DNA from: Aureimonas phyllosphaerae
GTDB taxonomy: Bacteria > Pseudomonadota > Alphaproteobacteria > Rhizobiales > Rhizobiaceae
Assembly (NCBI RefSeq): GCF_900113065.1
Contig: NZ_FOOA01000012.1
Coordinates: 1-64,000 of the forward strand
DNA length: 64,000 nucleotides
Direction of reading: 5' to 3'
Positions 1-8,193 of the stretch are shown in pieces. Positions within the stretch are counted from its first letter, which is position 1, and each line of letters starts with the position of its first letter. The notes beneath the pieces were generated by a model. The model searched no databases. It saw only the letters and a program-made list of their open reading frames with translations, and was not told where the DNA came from. Both the position numbers and the translations under genes were made by a program.

Positions 1-935
1 GAGATCACCTGCGAGTAGACGCCGAAGGCCGGCAGGATCAGGATGTAGACCTCCGGGTGCCCGAACAGCCAGAACAGGTTGGCGAAGTTCATCATGTTGC
101 CGCCCCCGTCGTTAGTGAAGAAGTGGGTGCCGATGTAGCGGTCGAGGGCGAGGAACCCGGTCGCCACGGTCAGCGGCGGCAGGGCGAAGATCATCAGGAT
201 GGCGGTGCACAGCGACGTCCAGCAGAAGAGCGGCATGCGGAACGGGTTCATGCCGCCGCACCGCTTCTTGTAGATCGTCACCGCGACGTTGATGCCGGTC
301 ATGGTCGAGGCAAGCGACCCGAGTGTCACCGCGAAGATCCAGTAGTCCGGCCCGACGCCCGGGTTGAAGGTCGCATCCGTATAGGGCGGATAGCCGCTCC
401 ATCCGCCGGTCGAGAACTTGCCGATGACGAGCGAGACCATCATCAGGCCGGCGCCGCCGGCGGTCAGCCAGAGCGAGATCGAGTTCAGGAGCGGAAACGA
501 GACGTCGCGCGCGCCGAGCTGAAGCGGCAGGGCGAAGTTGATGATCCCCGTCAGGAACGGCATCGCCATGAAGAAGATCATGATCGAGCCGTGGGTCGAG
601 AAGAGCTGGGCGAAGTGCTCGGGCGGAAGATAGCCCGGATTGTCGAACGCGATGGCCTGCTGGGCGCGCATCAGCGAGCCCTCGACGACGGCCCGCGACA
701 GCATCACCATGGCGATCACGACGTACATGATGCCGATCTTCTTGTGGTCGAGGCTGGTCAGCCACTCGCGCCAGAGCCAGCCCCAGCGGCCGAGCCAGGT
801 CAGGAGGGCCGCGACCGCGATCGCCCCCACGACGACCAGCGAGGCCGCGGCCGTCGCGATGCCGCTGTAGAAGGGCAAGGCGTCGTAGGACAGCCGCCCG
901 AAGACGAGCGGCCACCAGCCTTCAATGGTCGGCAT
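1..935 (-). CDS. cyoB: Cytochrome o ubiquinol oxidase subunit I (3' part outside window)
   Basis: Inner-membrane catalytic subunit of the haem-copper quinol oxidase: it oxidises ubiquinol, reduces O2 at the haem o3-CuB centre and pumps protons. The frame opens MPTIEGWWPLVFGRLSYDA and is readable for about 311 codons before it leaves the window; roughly 350 C-terminal residues are expected beyond base 1. Family stretches visible in order are LTSLDHKKIGIMYV, the haem-ligand region STHGSIMIFFMAMPF, FSTGGWSGYPPY, and the CuB-ligand segment GHPEVYILILPAFG near the cut. The ATG (935-933) lies 14 bases inside cyoA, so translation is probably coupled. The identity is clear from sequence; cytochrome c oxidase is less likely because the partner subunit is a CyoA-type lipoprotein. 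Confidence 0.93.
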   Translation of the reverse strand, partial: MPTIEGWWPLVFGRLSYDALPFYSGIATAAASLVVVGAIAVAALLTWLGRWGWLWREWLTSLDHKKIGIMYVVIAMVMLSRAVVEGSLMRAQQAIAFDNPGYLPPEHFAQLFSTHGSIMIFFMAMPFLTGIINFALPLQLGARDVSFPLLNSISLWLTAGGAGLMMVSLVIGKFSTGGWSGYPPYTDATFNPGVGPDYWIFAVTLGSLASTMTGINVAVTIYKKRCGGMNPFRMPLFCWTSLCTAILMIFALPPLTVATGFLALDRYIGTHFFTNDGGGNMMNFANLFWLFGHPEVYILILPAFGVYSQVI

Positions 936-1896
936 GGGCGTGTCCCTCGCTCGGGTGGTTCTCAGCTTCCGCGCGCTCGTGCCGATGGGCGGCATCCGGC
1001 CGGTATCTCGCGACAACGGTGGTGAAGAGGTTCGAAACGACGCTCGAGAAGATCAGTCCCATCGCTGGATCGAAGTCGAACCGCGATCGCAGGTCGGCAA
1101 GCTTGCCCTTCTGCGACACGATAGCGTAGGCCCCCTCATCGAGCGGGCGACCGACACGTCCGGCGTTCGTGATCCAGCGGTCGAAGTCCGCCTCCGGCAT
1201 GGCCAGGACGTCGAACTTCTGGTTCTGGAAGCCGAAGCCGTTGAACTGGGTGTTCTGACCGAGAAGCACGCCCGGCCGGTCGGCGAGGAGATTGAGCTCC
1301 GTCACCATGCCGGCCATCGCGTAGATTTGGCTGCCGAGCGCCGGGATCATGAAGGATTGCATGACCGTGTCGCTCGTCAACCGGAAGCGCACCGGGCGAT
1401 CGACGGGCAGCGCCAAGACACCGACGCTCGCGACGTTCTCTTCGGAATAGACGAACAGCCATTTGTAATCGAGGCCGATGACCTCGACCTCGAGCGGCGG
1501 CTTGTCGGACGGGATCGCGGCATAGGGATCGAGCGAGCGCGCCTTACCGGCGATCAGCGTCGCCAGGATGCAGACGAGAACGATCGGCACCCCCCAGACG
1601 AGAATTTCCAACGGCCAGGAGAACTGCCAGGTTGGGCGGTAGACGGCGTTCCTCGCCGTGCGCCGGAAGCGCCAAGCGACGAACGGCACGAGCGTGATGG
1701 CGGGAATCACCACGATCATCATCCAGCCGATGATCTCGAAGAACAGCTCGCGCTGCGTGGCCGCGACGGGTCCGTGAGGATCGAGGAAGCTGATGCCGGA
1801 TCCGCAGCCCGCCAGAAGCGCAAGCGGGATGAAGGCGGCAAGGCGTGCCGCACTATGCCGAACGGATCGAGCAGTTTGCGGACTAGAGGTCGGCAT
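922..1896 (-). CDS. cyoA: Cytochrome o ubiquinol oxidase subunit II (lipoprotein)
   Basis: Subunit II of the quinol oxidase, 324 residues. A lipoprotein signal ends in LALLAGC, with the acylated Cys at about residue 31. Two membrane spans follow (about residues 48-70 and 92-115), then the periplasmic cupredoxin-like domain with VEVIGLDYKWLFVY, SFMIPALGSQIYAMAG and NGFGFQNQKFDVLA. The CuA ligands of cytochrome c oxidases are absent, as expected for a quinol-using enzyme. The C-terminus is His-rich (GHAHADH). The ATG overlaps the end of the upstream GH15 gene by 14 bases, and the 3' end overlaps cyoB by 14 bases, so the three genes are probably one translationally coupled operon. Usual cyoC and cyoD genes, if present, lie outside the window. 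Confidence 0.95.
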   Translation of the reverse strand: MPTSSPQTARSVRHSAARLAAFIPLALLAGCGSGISFLDPHGPVAATQRELFFEIIGWMMIVVIPAITLVPFVAWRFRRTARNAVYRPTWQFSWPLEILVWGVPIVLVCILATLIAGKARSLDPYAAIPSDKPPLEVEVIGLDYKWLFVYSEENVASVGVLALPVDRPVRFRLTSDTVMQSFMIPALGSQIYAMAGMVTELNLLADRPGVLLGQNTQFNGFGFQNQKFDVLAMPEADFDRWITNAGRVGRPLDEGAYAIVSQKGKLADLRSRFDFDPAMGLIFSSVVSNLFTTVVARYRPDAAHRHERAEAENHPSEGHAHADH

Positions 1897-3667
1897 CGTT
1901 GCCTCGCTTCCCGTCGTCGAACCGCTTCAGCGCCAGAACGGCTTGGACCAAGGCCAGATGGCTGAGGGCTTGCGGGTAATTGCCCGCAAGCCGACGGGAC
2001 CTCGTGTCGTATTCCTCCGACAGGAGCCCGGTGCCGCCGACGACGCCGATCACCGCCTCGATCGTCCTCATCGCGTCCGCGCGGCGCCCAACACCCAGAA
2101 GGCACTCGGCCAGCCAGAACGAGCAGGCGAGGAACGCGCCTTCCGGTACGAGAGCCTCCATGCGGTGACGTCGCACGAAGCCGCCCTCGACGAGTTGAGA
2201 CTCGATCGCCCGCAGCGTTCCCGCCATGCGCGCGTCGCTCATCGGCAGGAAACCGATCTTGGGAAGGAGAAGCAGCGAGGCGTCTACTTCCGACCCGCCG
2301 TAGAAGGACGTGAAGCTGTTCAGGCCCACGTCGAAGCCTTCCGCACAGATCGTCGCGTGCATGTGGTCGCGCAGCGCATGAAGTTCCGCGCGGCGCTCCG
2401 TCGAAAGTTCCTCGGCGCCCCGACCGTTCAGGAAGCGATCCAGGACAACCCAGGCCATGGCCTTGGAGTAGACGTAATGGCGCGGCTCGCCGCGGCTTTC
2501 CCACAGCCCCTGGTCGGGATGCGTCCAGACCCTCGCGACGTGATCCACGACGGCATGCTCGAGGTGCCGCCCTTGGGTCGTCCGCTCCATGCCGGCTCGC
2601 TCGGCGATGTGGAGCGCGGACATGAGCTCGCCCCAGACGTCGAGCTGGAGCTGGCCTGCGGCCGCATTGCCGACGCGCACCGGCTTGGCGAAGCGGTAGC
2701 CCGGCAGCCAGGGAAGCTCCGCCTCGTCGAGCCGACGGGACCCGTCGGCCCGGTACATGATCTGCATCTTCTCCGGAGCTCCCGCGACCGCGCGCAGGAT
2801 CCAGTCGCGCCAGTCGCGCGCCTCCTCGACGAACCCGCACTCGACGAAAGCGTCCAGCGTGAAGGCGGCGTCGCGCAGCCAGCAGTAGCGGTAGTCCCAG
2901 TTCATGGTGCCGCCTGGCTGCTCCGGCAGCGAGGTCGTGGGCGCTGCGACGAGGCCGCCGGTTGGGCGATGGATCAGGGTCTTCAGCGTCAGCAGCGAGC
3001 GCCGAACGGCTTGCGGATAGGCGAGGCCGTCATCCTCAAGCCGTGCGATCCACCTGCGTCCCTCGTCCTCAGCGTCGCAGAGCGCCGCCTCGGCGTCGAT
3101 CCCGTCACCGACGATCTCGTTGGATCGTCCATAGGCGAGAACGAAGGCCCGGCTCTCACCTTCCGCCAGCATAAGGCGGGACACGACGACGTCGTCCTCC
3201 ACATCGAGGGGAACGTCGGCATAAAGAGCCAGCTTGTCGGGGCCGACATGCATGGCGAGCCCTATGCCCTCCGGAACGATCCAGGGCGGCATGTTGCCGT
3301 AGTCGAACCGGAAGGCGGCGCGCGAGATCACTTCGACGCTTCCCTTGATGGCTCGCGCGATCCGGATCAGAAGCGGCCGCCCGTCCCGTACGGGCATGAA
3401 GTCCGTGACAACGAGCGTGCCGGCCTTGCACCGGAACTCAGTGTCGAGAACCATCGTGTCGGGGCGGTAGCTCTGCCGGCTCTCCAGCACCTCCCCTTCC
3501 GGGGCAAGACGCCAGAACCCATGCTGCTCGTCGCCGAGAAGCGCAGCGCAACAGGCAGGCGAATCGAACCGCGGCAGGCAGAGCCAATCCACGGATCCAT
3601 GCTTCGACACGAGGGCGACGGTCTCGCCGTCGCCAATCAGGGCGTAGTCTTCGAGTGGAACGGTCAA
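1883..3667 (-). CDS. Glycoside hydrolase family 15 protein (glucoamylase/trehalase type)
   Basis: GH15 (alpha/alpha)6-barrel hydrolase of 594 residues, the usual length for bacterial members that act on trehalose or alpha-glucans. The N-terminal beta-sandwich starts IEDY-like (LEDYALIGDGETVALV, DWLCLPRFDSP). The catalytic barrel carries NWDYRYCWLRDAAFTLDAF, the probable general acid in DQGLWESRGEPRHYVYSKAM, and the probable general base in LLSEEYD, followed by LAGNYPQALSHLALV. It has no signal peptide, so it probably acts in the cytoplasm. The start is a TTG 12 bases after the SDR stop; no ATG fits the conserved N-terminus. It ends with TAG inside cyoA. Which substrate it uses cannot be read from the sequence; trehalose is my preference because maltooligosaccharide genes are absent. 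Confidence 0.88.
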   Translation of the reverse strand: MTVPLEDYALIGDGETVALVSKHGSVDWLCLPRFDSPACCAALLGDEQHGFWRLAPEGEVLESRQSYRPDTMVLDTEFRCKAGTLVVTDFMPVRDGRPLLIRIARAIKGSVEVISRAAFRFDYGNMPPWIVPEGIGLAMHVGPDKLALYADVPLDVEDDVVVSRLMLAEGESRAFVLAYGRSNEIVGDGIDAEAALCDAEDEGRRWIARLEDDGLAYPQAVRRSLLTLKTLIHRPTGGLVAAPTTSLPEQPGGTMNWDYRYCWLRDAAFTLDAFVECGFVEEARDWRDWILRAVAGAPEKMQIMYRADGSRRLDEAELPWLPGYRFAKPVRVGNAAAGQLQLDVWGELMSALHIAERAGMERTTQGRHLEHAVVDHVARVWTHPDQGLWESRGEPRHYVYSKAMAWVVLDRFLNGRGAEELSTERRAELHALRDHMHATICAEGFDVGLNSFTSFYGGSEVDASLLLLPKIGFLPMSDARMAGTLRAIESQLVEGGFVRRHRMEALVPEGAFLACSFWLAECLLGVGRRADAMRTIEAVIGVVGGTGLLSEEYDTRSRRLAGNYPQALSHLALVQAVLALKRFDDGKRGNDADL

Positions 3668-3679
3668 CGGCTTCGGCTG

Positions 3680-4672
3680 TCAGACGTCGAAGCGACGCGC
3701 AAGGCGATGCAGCCCGAAGAGGGTGATAAGTCCGGCAAGGCCCCAGAACGCCGTGCGATGGCGGTCCGTGAACATCTGGATGCTGCGCGGCTTGGAACGG
3801 CTGTCGAAGCGGCCGTGCGAGCCGTAGTCGCCCTTTACGGGCTCGAAGAGATTGCTCGGGGCGTTGTCCGGCTTCGGCTCCTGCGTGAGCTGGCCGGAGT
3901 AGCCGCTCCGCGCAAGGTAGCGGTCCAGAAGCCCCGGCGCGATCCGGTTGGCGAGGATCGCCTGCACCGTGGGGTAGCCGACCCAGACATTGCGCCGGTC
4001 GTGCTCCGCGGCGAAGCGGATGGCCCGCGCAGGGACCTCGGGCTCGAAGATTGGAGGAACGGGTTGGGCCTGGCGACCCATCTTGTTCAGGGCCCAGTCG
4101 AACTGCGGCGTGTTGACCGCGGGCAGGTCCACCATCGTGATCCGCACGTTCAGCCTGTCGTGGATGATCTCGGATCGCAGCGAGTCCGTGAAGCCGCGGA
4201 TGGCCGCCTTGGCACCGCAGTAGACCGACTGGAGGGGAACAGACCGGTAGGCCAGCGCCGAGCCGACATTCACGATGACGCCGCGATCGCGGGTTCGCAT
4301 GCGCTTGAGCGCGGACATCATGCCGTGGACCTGTCCGAGGTAGGTGACACGCGTTCCACGCTCGACCTCTTCGGGCGTCAGCTTGGCGACCGGCGAGAAC
4401 ACGGTTGCCATGGCGACGTTGACCCAGACGTCGATGGGCCCGAGTTCACGTTCTGTCCGCTCGGCGGCGGCCTCCACGGCTGCCGCGTCCGCGACGTCGG
4501 TCGGGATCGGCAGGGCTCGAACGCCTTGTTGTCGAGCATACCTTGCAGCGTGCTCCAGCCGTTCGGGATCGCGGGATAGGAGAACGACATCGTAGCCGGC
4601 CCGGGCGAACTCATCGGCCGTCGCTCGCCCCACCCCGGCGCCAGCGCCCGTTATGACTACGATCTTGTTCAC
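3680..4672 (-). CDS. SDR-family oxidoreductase with C-terminal membrane segment
   Basis: Short-chain dehydrogenase of 330 residues, about 80 longer than a classical SDR. It has the NAD(P)-binding motif TGAGAGVGRATADEF at residues 8-22, NVAMAT in place of the usual NNAG, the catalytic Ser region IVNVGSALAYRSVPLQ, and YCGAKAA (YxxxK). The extra C-terminal part includes DYGSHGRFDSRSKPRS and a hydrophobic stretch FWGLAGLITLFGLHRLARR that could anchor it to the membrane. The start is GTG at 4672. It is the first gene of the SDR-GH15-cyoA-cyoB run. Substrate unknown; this SDR subtype is common beside general-stress and cyo genes in Hyphomicrobiales. Confidence 0.88.
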   Translation of the reverse strand: MNKIVVITGAGAGVGRATADEFARAGYDVVLLSRDPERLEHAARYARQQGVRALPIPTDVADAAAVEAAAERTERELGPIDVWVNVAMATVFSPVAKLTPEEVERGTRVTYLGQVHGMMSALKRMRTRDRGVIVNVGSALAYRSVPLQSVYCGAKAAIRGFTDSLRSEIIHDRLNVRITMVDLPAVNTPQFDWALNKMGRQAQPVPPIFEPEVPARAIRFAAEHDRRNVWVGYPTVQAILANRIAPGLLDRYLARSGYSGQLTQEPKPDNAPSNLFEPVKGDYGSHGRFDSRSKPRSIQMFTDRHRTAFWGLAGLITLFGLHRLARRFDV

Positions 4673-5315
4673 TGGTGCCGTCCCACCTAATCAGTTGTGG
4701 ACCGCTAAGTTGATGCCCGATCAGGAGCGGCAACGGTCACTCTGCTAATTTAATGTTGCGGCTCGGCTCTCCTCCGCGTTTCGGAAGTTGCATCGGTCGG
4801 AAAGCATTAGACCTGTCGCCTTCCGCAAACCTATGTAACTGGGACGGGACACGATTCCACTGCCAACTGGTGCAGCCATTGGTTAGCCAAGCCCGACCCT
4901 GACCGGCGAGGCGGACGTTGGCGGTCCAAAGGCAAAGGATCGGTCCGCCGCACGCTCCGGCACAAGGGGGCGTGTGCGACTTCTGCTGTTATGTCCGCTT
5001 TGATGCAAAAAGCTATCCGGAAGCGGACAGGCAGCAAACCACCCAGCCGAGCCGATCGGCGCCAGAAAAACGGATGCCTGGAAGCGGTCCATCCGCTATC
5101 GACCCATGATTGCCGTTCCAAATCCTCTAGCGGCTTCCCGAAAGCGGTCGTATGGGCGCTCGACGTTACGACCCTCTTTCATAATCGCTGCACGGCCACC
5201 CCGACGGCCAGTATTCTGAAGCACGTTTCGAAATGGCGAACTACGGCTCAGAACTACCTCGCGGGTCATCCCGAACGCCTCCGCTTCACGGCGTCGCTCT
5301 GGACGCGCCGGCACC
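4673..5315. other. Intergenic region with degenerate dispersed repeats
   Basis: About 640 bases with no convincing gene on either strand; open frames here lack recognisable protein composition. It must hold the promoter of the leftward SDR operon and the 3' end of the tetR gene. Two stretches resemble other intergenic regions of this window: 5019-5046 matches 13900-13926, and 5158-5185 matches 49586-49615. This suggests a degenerate interspersed repeat. Confidence 0.5.
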
Positions 5316-5876
5316 TTACCTCCCCATGCCGGCGACCGCATGGGCGAACAGGCGAGCCCTGTCGGGACGCGCGGCAGGACCCTCGATGCCGGCCTCGATG
5401 CACAACTGCGTGTAGCCATGCACGAGACCCCAGGCGACAAGCGTCGCGTCTGCGACGGCATCGGCCCCCACGACCCGACCGACGATGGATGACAGGGATG
5501 CCAGGGCGGCGGCGGCCTTCGCCTGCACCTCTGGATACCGGCGGAGGTCCACCAGCTCCCGCGCGAACATCAGCCGGAACGTCGCCGGGTGCCCGGTGCC
5601 GAACGCGATGTAGGCGTCGGCCGCCGCGACCAGACGATCGAACGGTGCAGCCTCAGCCGTTGCCTCCATGCGGCGTGACAGCTCGGCAAAGCCGTCGCCC
5701 ACCAACTCGGCCAGCATCGCCTCCTTGTTGGCGAAGTGATTGTAGGGCGCCTGGCGCGAAAGACCGGCAGCTTCCGCGACGCTGCGGAGCGACAGTCTTG
5801 CTGCCCCCTCGCTTTCCAGCATAGCCGCAGCCGCGGTGAGCAGCGCCCTGCGGGCGTCCCCATGATGATAGGCCAT
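5316..5876 (-). CDS. TetR/AcrR-family transcriptional regulator
   Basis: TetR-type repressor of about 186 residues. The N-terminal HTH is clear: ALLTAAAAMLESEGAARLSL, then VAEAAGLSRQAPYNHFANKEAML. The C-terminal ligand domain (AYIAFGTGHPATFRLMFARE) resembles the WHG-type effector domain. The ATG at 5876 (MAYHHGDARR) is chosen over an in-frame TTG at 5891, because homology begins there. It is divergent from the SnoaL-like gene at 5953. The gap holds two TTGAC-N3-GTCAA palindromes (5898-5937) that are probably its own operators, so it is expected to control both directions. The inducer is unknown. Confidence 0.9.
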   Translation of the reverse strand: MAYHHGDARRALLTAAAAMLESEGAARLSLRSVAEAAGLSRQAPYNHFANKEAMLAELVGDGFAELSRRMEATAEAAPFDRLVAAADAYIAFGTGHPATFRLMFARELVDLRRYPEVQAKAAAALASLSSIVGRVVGADAVADATLVAWGLVHGYTQLCIEAGIEGPAARPDRARLFAHAVAGMGR

Positions 5877-5897
5877 GAATTTTGCTACCAACGGATA

Positions 5898-5937
5898 TTG
5901 ACGATGTCAACATTTCGAACAATATTGACACTGTCAA
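5898..5937. promoter_or_regulatory. Tandem palindromic operator of the adjacent TetR regulator
   Basis: Two copies of a perfect 13-bp palindrome TTGAC-N3-GTCAA: TTGACGATGTCAA at 5898-5910 and TTGACACTGTCAA at 5925-5937. Their centres are 27 bp apart. They lie between the tetR start and the ribosome-binding site of the divergent gene. The symmetry and position suit binding by a TetR dimer pair. The assignment to this regulator is inferred from position. Confidence 0.75.
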
Positions 5938-5952
5938 CAAAGGAGCGGGTTC

Positions 5953-6404
5953 ATGTACCATGCGATCGTAAGCGGATGGCGCGACGGAACTTCCTACGCG
6001 TCAACAATAAGGACTTCAGCGCGCTGCTGGGGGACTGCGCCACCAATATCCATCATCGCTTCGGAGGCCGGCACGCGCTCGGTGGCGAGCGCCACGACAG
6101 GGAGACGCTGGCCCGCTGGTTCGACCGCCTCGGCCGGCTCGGGCGACACCTGACGCTGACCGTCGAGGACGTGTGGGTGAAGGGTCTGCCGAACGACACC
6201 ACCATCATCATCCGCTGGTCGGCCACCGACGAGCTGCCGGACGGCACTCCCTACCGGAATCGCGGCGTCCACATCGTCAGGATGCGCTGGGGCAAGGTGA
6301 TCGACATCGATGCCCACGAGGACAGTCAGGCGGTCGCCGAAAACCTCGCGCGCCAGGCGGCACTTGGTGTGGCAGAGGCCGCCGTCCACCCGATCCTCAG
6401 CTAG
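5953..6404 (+). pseudogene. SnoaL-like / NTF2-fold protein, apparent 1-nt frameshift near codon 7
   Basis: Nuclear-transport-factor-2-like protein of the SnoaL polyketide cyclase-like type (about 150 residues). A strong AGGAG (5941-5945) sits 7 nt before ATG 5953, which reads MYHAIV, the usual start of this family. The rest of the family sequence (RRNFLRVNNKDFSALL, HHRFGGRHALGGERHDRE, LTVEDVWVKGLPNDT, YRNRGVHIVRMRWGKV) is in another frame, entered around 5970-5980. One missing base there would explain it. The alternative is initiation at ATG 5976, which has no comparable SD and loses the first conserved residues. The gene ends with TAG. It heads a rightward run with two small membrane proteins. 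Confidence 0.72.
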
Positions 6405-6417
6405 GAGCCGCATCGCC

Positions 6418-6639
6418 ATGACCTCCGCCTCCCTCCGGTCCCTCGTGCGCTGGTTCCATATTGGCGTCGCGCTCGTACTGGGAACCTATATCTATTCTCC
6501 CCTGCGCATCGATCCGCTTTGGACCGACATCGTCCGGTTCGGCGTCATCCCGCTGGCGACCGTGACGGGCTTGTGTCTCTGGAAGCAGGGACGCATCGCC
6601 AAGCTTCTTCGCCGTCGTTCTCCTGCGGAGCGAGCGTGA
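6418..6639 (+). CDS. Small membrane protein, unknown function
   Basis: Protein of 73 residues (MTSASLRSLVRWFHIGVALV...). Two hydrophobic segments (about residues 11-27 and 38-54) are followed by a basic tail (GRIAKLLRRRSPAERA), so it is probably an inner-membrane protein with a cytoplasmic C-terminus. An AGGAG at 6403-6407 lies about 10 nt before the ATG. It sits 13 nt after the SnoaL-like gene and 1 nt before the next gene. I do not recognise the family; expression with its neighbours under the TetR regulator is inferred. Confidence 0.7.
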   Translation: MTSASLRSLVRWFHIGVALVLGTYIYSPLRIDPLWTDIVRFGVIPLATVTGLCLWKQGRIAKLLRRRSPAERA

Positions 6640-6640
6640 C

Positions 6641-7120
6641 ATGGTCTTCTTGCGGAGCCGTTCGGGCGGCTTGAGCAGGCGGACGACCGTTCTGCTTCTC
6701 ATTGCGCTCGGGCTGGCGGTTCTCCACCACATCGATCACGCCCTGCGCGTCGATCACAGCGGGTGGCCGTTCCGCGAACGGGTCACGCCCTTCACCTACA
6801 GCCTGACCGCCTATCCGATCGTCCTCTTCGCGCTGATGGGACCGGTCCGCGCCTTCTGGCTTCGCTGGGCACTGATCGCGACCGCGACGGCCTTCACAAT
6901 CTACGCCCACACGGCGATCGAGAGCCCGGGCACGCAGTTCCACATGTGGGTGCACAATCGGAGCGTCCACGACGCCAACCTTCACAACGCCCTGAACATC
7001 CGCTCCGTCGGGATGGGAGCCGTTTCCGTTGCGGTGGGCATGGCTCTGAACCTGACGGTCGTGCTCGCTACGCTCTCCATGCTGCGCGATGGTCTCAGCG
7101 CAATCAGACGGGATCGCTGA
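6641..7120 (+). CDS. Multi-pass membrane protein, unknown function
   Basis: Protein of 159 residues with about four hydrophobic spans (TVLLLIALGLAVLHHIDHAL; FTYSLTAYPIVLFALMG; AFWLRWALIATATAFTIYA; VGMGAVSVAVGMALNLTVVL). His-rich patches occur at LHHIDHALRVDH and FHMWVHNRSVHDANLHN. The ATG is 1 nt after the preceding stop (TGA-C-ATG), so the two are translationally coupled. The family is not recognised. It completes the TetR-linked unit and converges on the marR gene. Confidence 0.75.
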   Translation: MVFLRSRSGGLSRRTTVLLLIALGLAVLHHIDHALRVDHSGWPFRERVTPFTYSLTAYPIVLFALMGPVRAFWLRWALIATATAFTIYAHTAIESPGTQFHMWVHNRSVHDANLHNALNIRSVGMGAVSVAVGMALNLTVVLATLSMLRDGLSAIRRDR

Positions 7121-7143
7121 CCGGATCGACCTCAAGGCAGACG

Positions 7144-7620
7144 TCACCCCGGCTCGTCTCCCTCCGCCGTATCGTCCGCGGTCAACCTACTGCGGATCGT
7201 TCGCAGAACTTGGACGCTCATGGCCAGTTCCTCCTGCGATAGCCCCGTCGCCAGCTCATCGGCGGCGCGGTACCAGACCTCGACCGCCTGATCGTAGGCT
7301 GACTTCCCTGAGGCCGTGAGGACGACGAGTTGCGCGCGCTTGTGCCGAGGGTTGGCCTGGAAGGCGACAAGGTCCTCCTTCTCCAGCTCGTTCACGATCC
7401 GCTGTACGTTCTGCCGGTTGGCGCCGAGGTCGCGGGCCAGCCATGCCACGGGGCGGGGCTGGTCGGCATAGGCGATCGCTCCCATGATCTGCCACCGCGC
7501 ACTCGTCAGCCCGAAAGGCTGCACCAGACGGTCGCCCCGCACCAGCATGGCATTGTTCACTCGGAAGAGGGTGAGAACGAGGTCCGTCAGGGTTTGAGCG
7601 GCGGGGGAACTGGTAGGCAT
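7144..7620 (-). CDS. MarR-family transcriptional regulator
   Basis: MarR-type winged-helix repressor of about 158 residues. The wHTH core reads FGLTSARWQIMGAIAY, VAWLARDLGANRQNVQRIVNELEKEDLVAF, then the wing QANPRHKRAQLVVLTASGK. The start is placed at ATG 7620 (MPTSSPAAQ); ATG 7644 (MSIADDGP) is also possible but would lie inside the putative operator at 7638-7653. It is divergent from the DUF1772-like gene it probably represses. The ligand is unknown. Confidence 0.88.
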   Translation of the reverse strand: MPTSSPAAQTLTDLVLTLFRVNNAMLVRGDRLVQPFGLTSARWQIMGAIAYADQPRPVAWLARDLGANRQNVQRIVNELEKEDLVAFQANPRHKRAQLVVLTASGKSAYDQAVEVWYRAADELATGLSQEELAMSVQVLRTIRSRLTADDTAEGDEPG

Positions 7621-7637
7621 TGGACCATCGTCGGCGA

Positions 7638-7683
7638 TTGACATCGTGGTGTCTATTTTCTCATATTGGCACCATGATGTCAA
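7638..7683. promoter_or_regulatory. Inverted-repeat operator between marR and the DUF1772-like gene
   Basis: A 16-base arm TTGACATCGTGGTGTC (7638-7653) is repeated in inverted orientation as GGCACCATGATGTCAA (7668-7683), matching at 14 of 16 positions with a 14-bp spacer. Each arm is itself partly palindromic, as in MarR operators. It covers the upstream region of both divergent genes, which suits autoregulation plus repression of the membrane protein gene. Confidence 0.72.
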
Positions 7684-7709
7684 ATATGGCTCCTCCGAAG
7701 GATCCCTCC

Positions 7710-8156
7710 ATGCTGCTTCCGTTCCAGTTCGTCGCCGTAGCCGGGTCGGCCGTCTTCGCTGGCGTGATGCTCGCCATCGCGCTGATCCTCGGCACCTACT
7801 GGCGCAGCTTGCCGCCCGCCGAGTTCCTAGCGTGGTTCGCGGCCAACAGCGGGGTCATCGCTCGAACGATTCCCCTCGTGGTGGCGCCGACGCTGCTCGG
7901 TCTCGTGGGGTCGCTCGTTCTATGCTGGTCCGATACCGCCGCGCGCACGCTCTGGTTGGCGGCCCTGGCCTGCATCGTCGCGCTTCTGGCGCTGACGATC
8001 GCCTACTTCCTGCCGATCAACGCGACGTTCAACGAGGGTAGCGTCGCACTGCGCGACGTCCCCGAACGCATCGACGCCTGGCTCGCCATGCATTGGGTCC
8101 GGATCGCCTTTGCGTTCGCATCGGCCGCTCTCGGCTTCGCCGCGGCGACGCGCTGA
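7710..8156 (+). CDS. DUF1772 (anthrone oxygenase-like) membrane protein
   Basis: Integral membrane protein of 148 residues with about four spans: FVAVAGSAVFAGVMLAIALI, IPLVVAPTLLGLVGSLVLCW, LAALACIVALLALTIAYF, and a C-terminal FAFASAALGFAAAT. The loop LPINATFNEGSVALRDVPER followed by AMHWVRIAFA resembles DUF1772 proteins. ATG 7710 is chosen because GAAGGA (7697-7702) sits 7 nt upstream and the family starts MLLPFQF; ATGs at 7674 and 7677 would lie within the operator. It is divergent from marR and probably its target. Function unknown. Confidence 0.65.
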   Translation: MLLPFQFVAVAGSAVFAGVMLAIALILGTYWRSLPPAEFLAWFAANSGVIARTIPLVVAPTLLGLVGSLVLCWSDTAARTLWLAALACIVALLALTIAYFLPINATFNEGSVALRDVPERIDAWLAMHWVRIAFAFASAALGFAAATR

Positions 8157-8193
8157 TCCTCGGCAGTCGAGCGTCGATCCGGATGACAAACCT

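Noticed and set aside
1793-4579. Long open frame on the plus strand (over 900 codons) across GH15 and SDR
   Set aside because: It is antisense to two clearly homologous genes, its translation is Arg/Pro/Ala-rich without domains, and long antisense frames are common at this GC content. Similar shadows across dnaE2, cyo and the RTX gene were also dropped.
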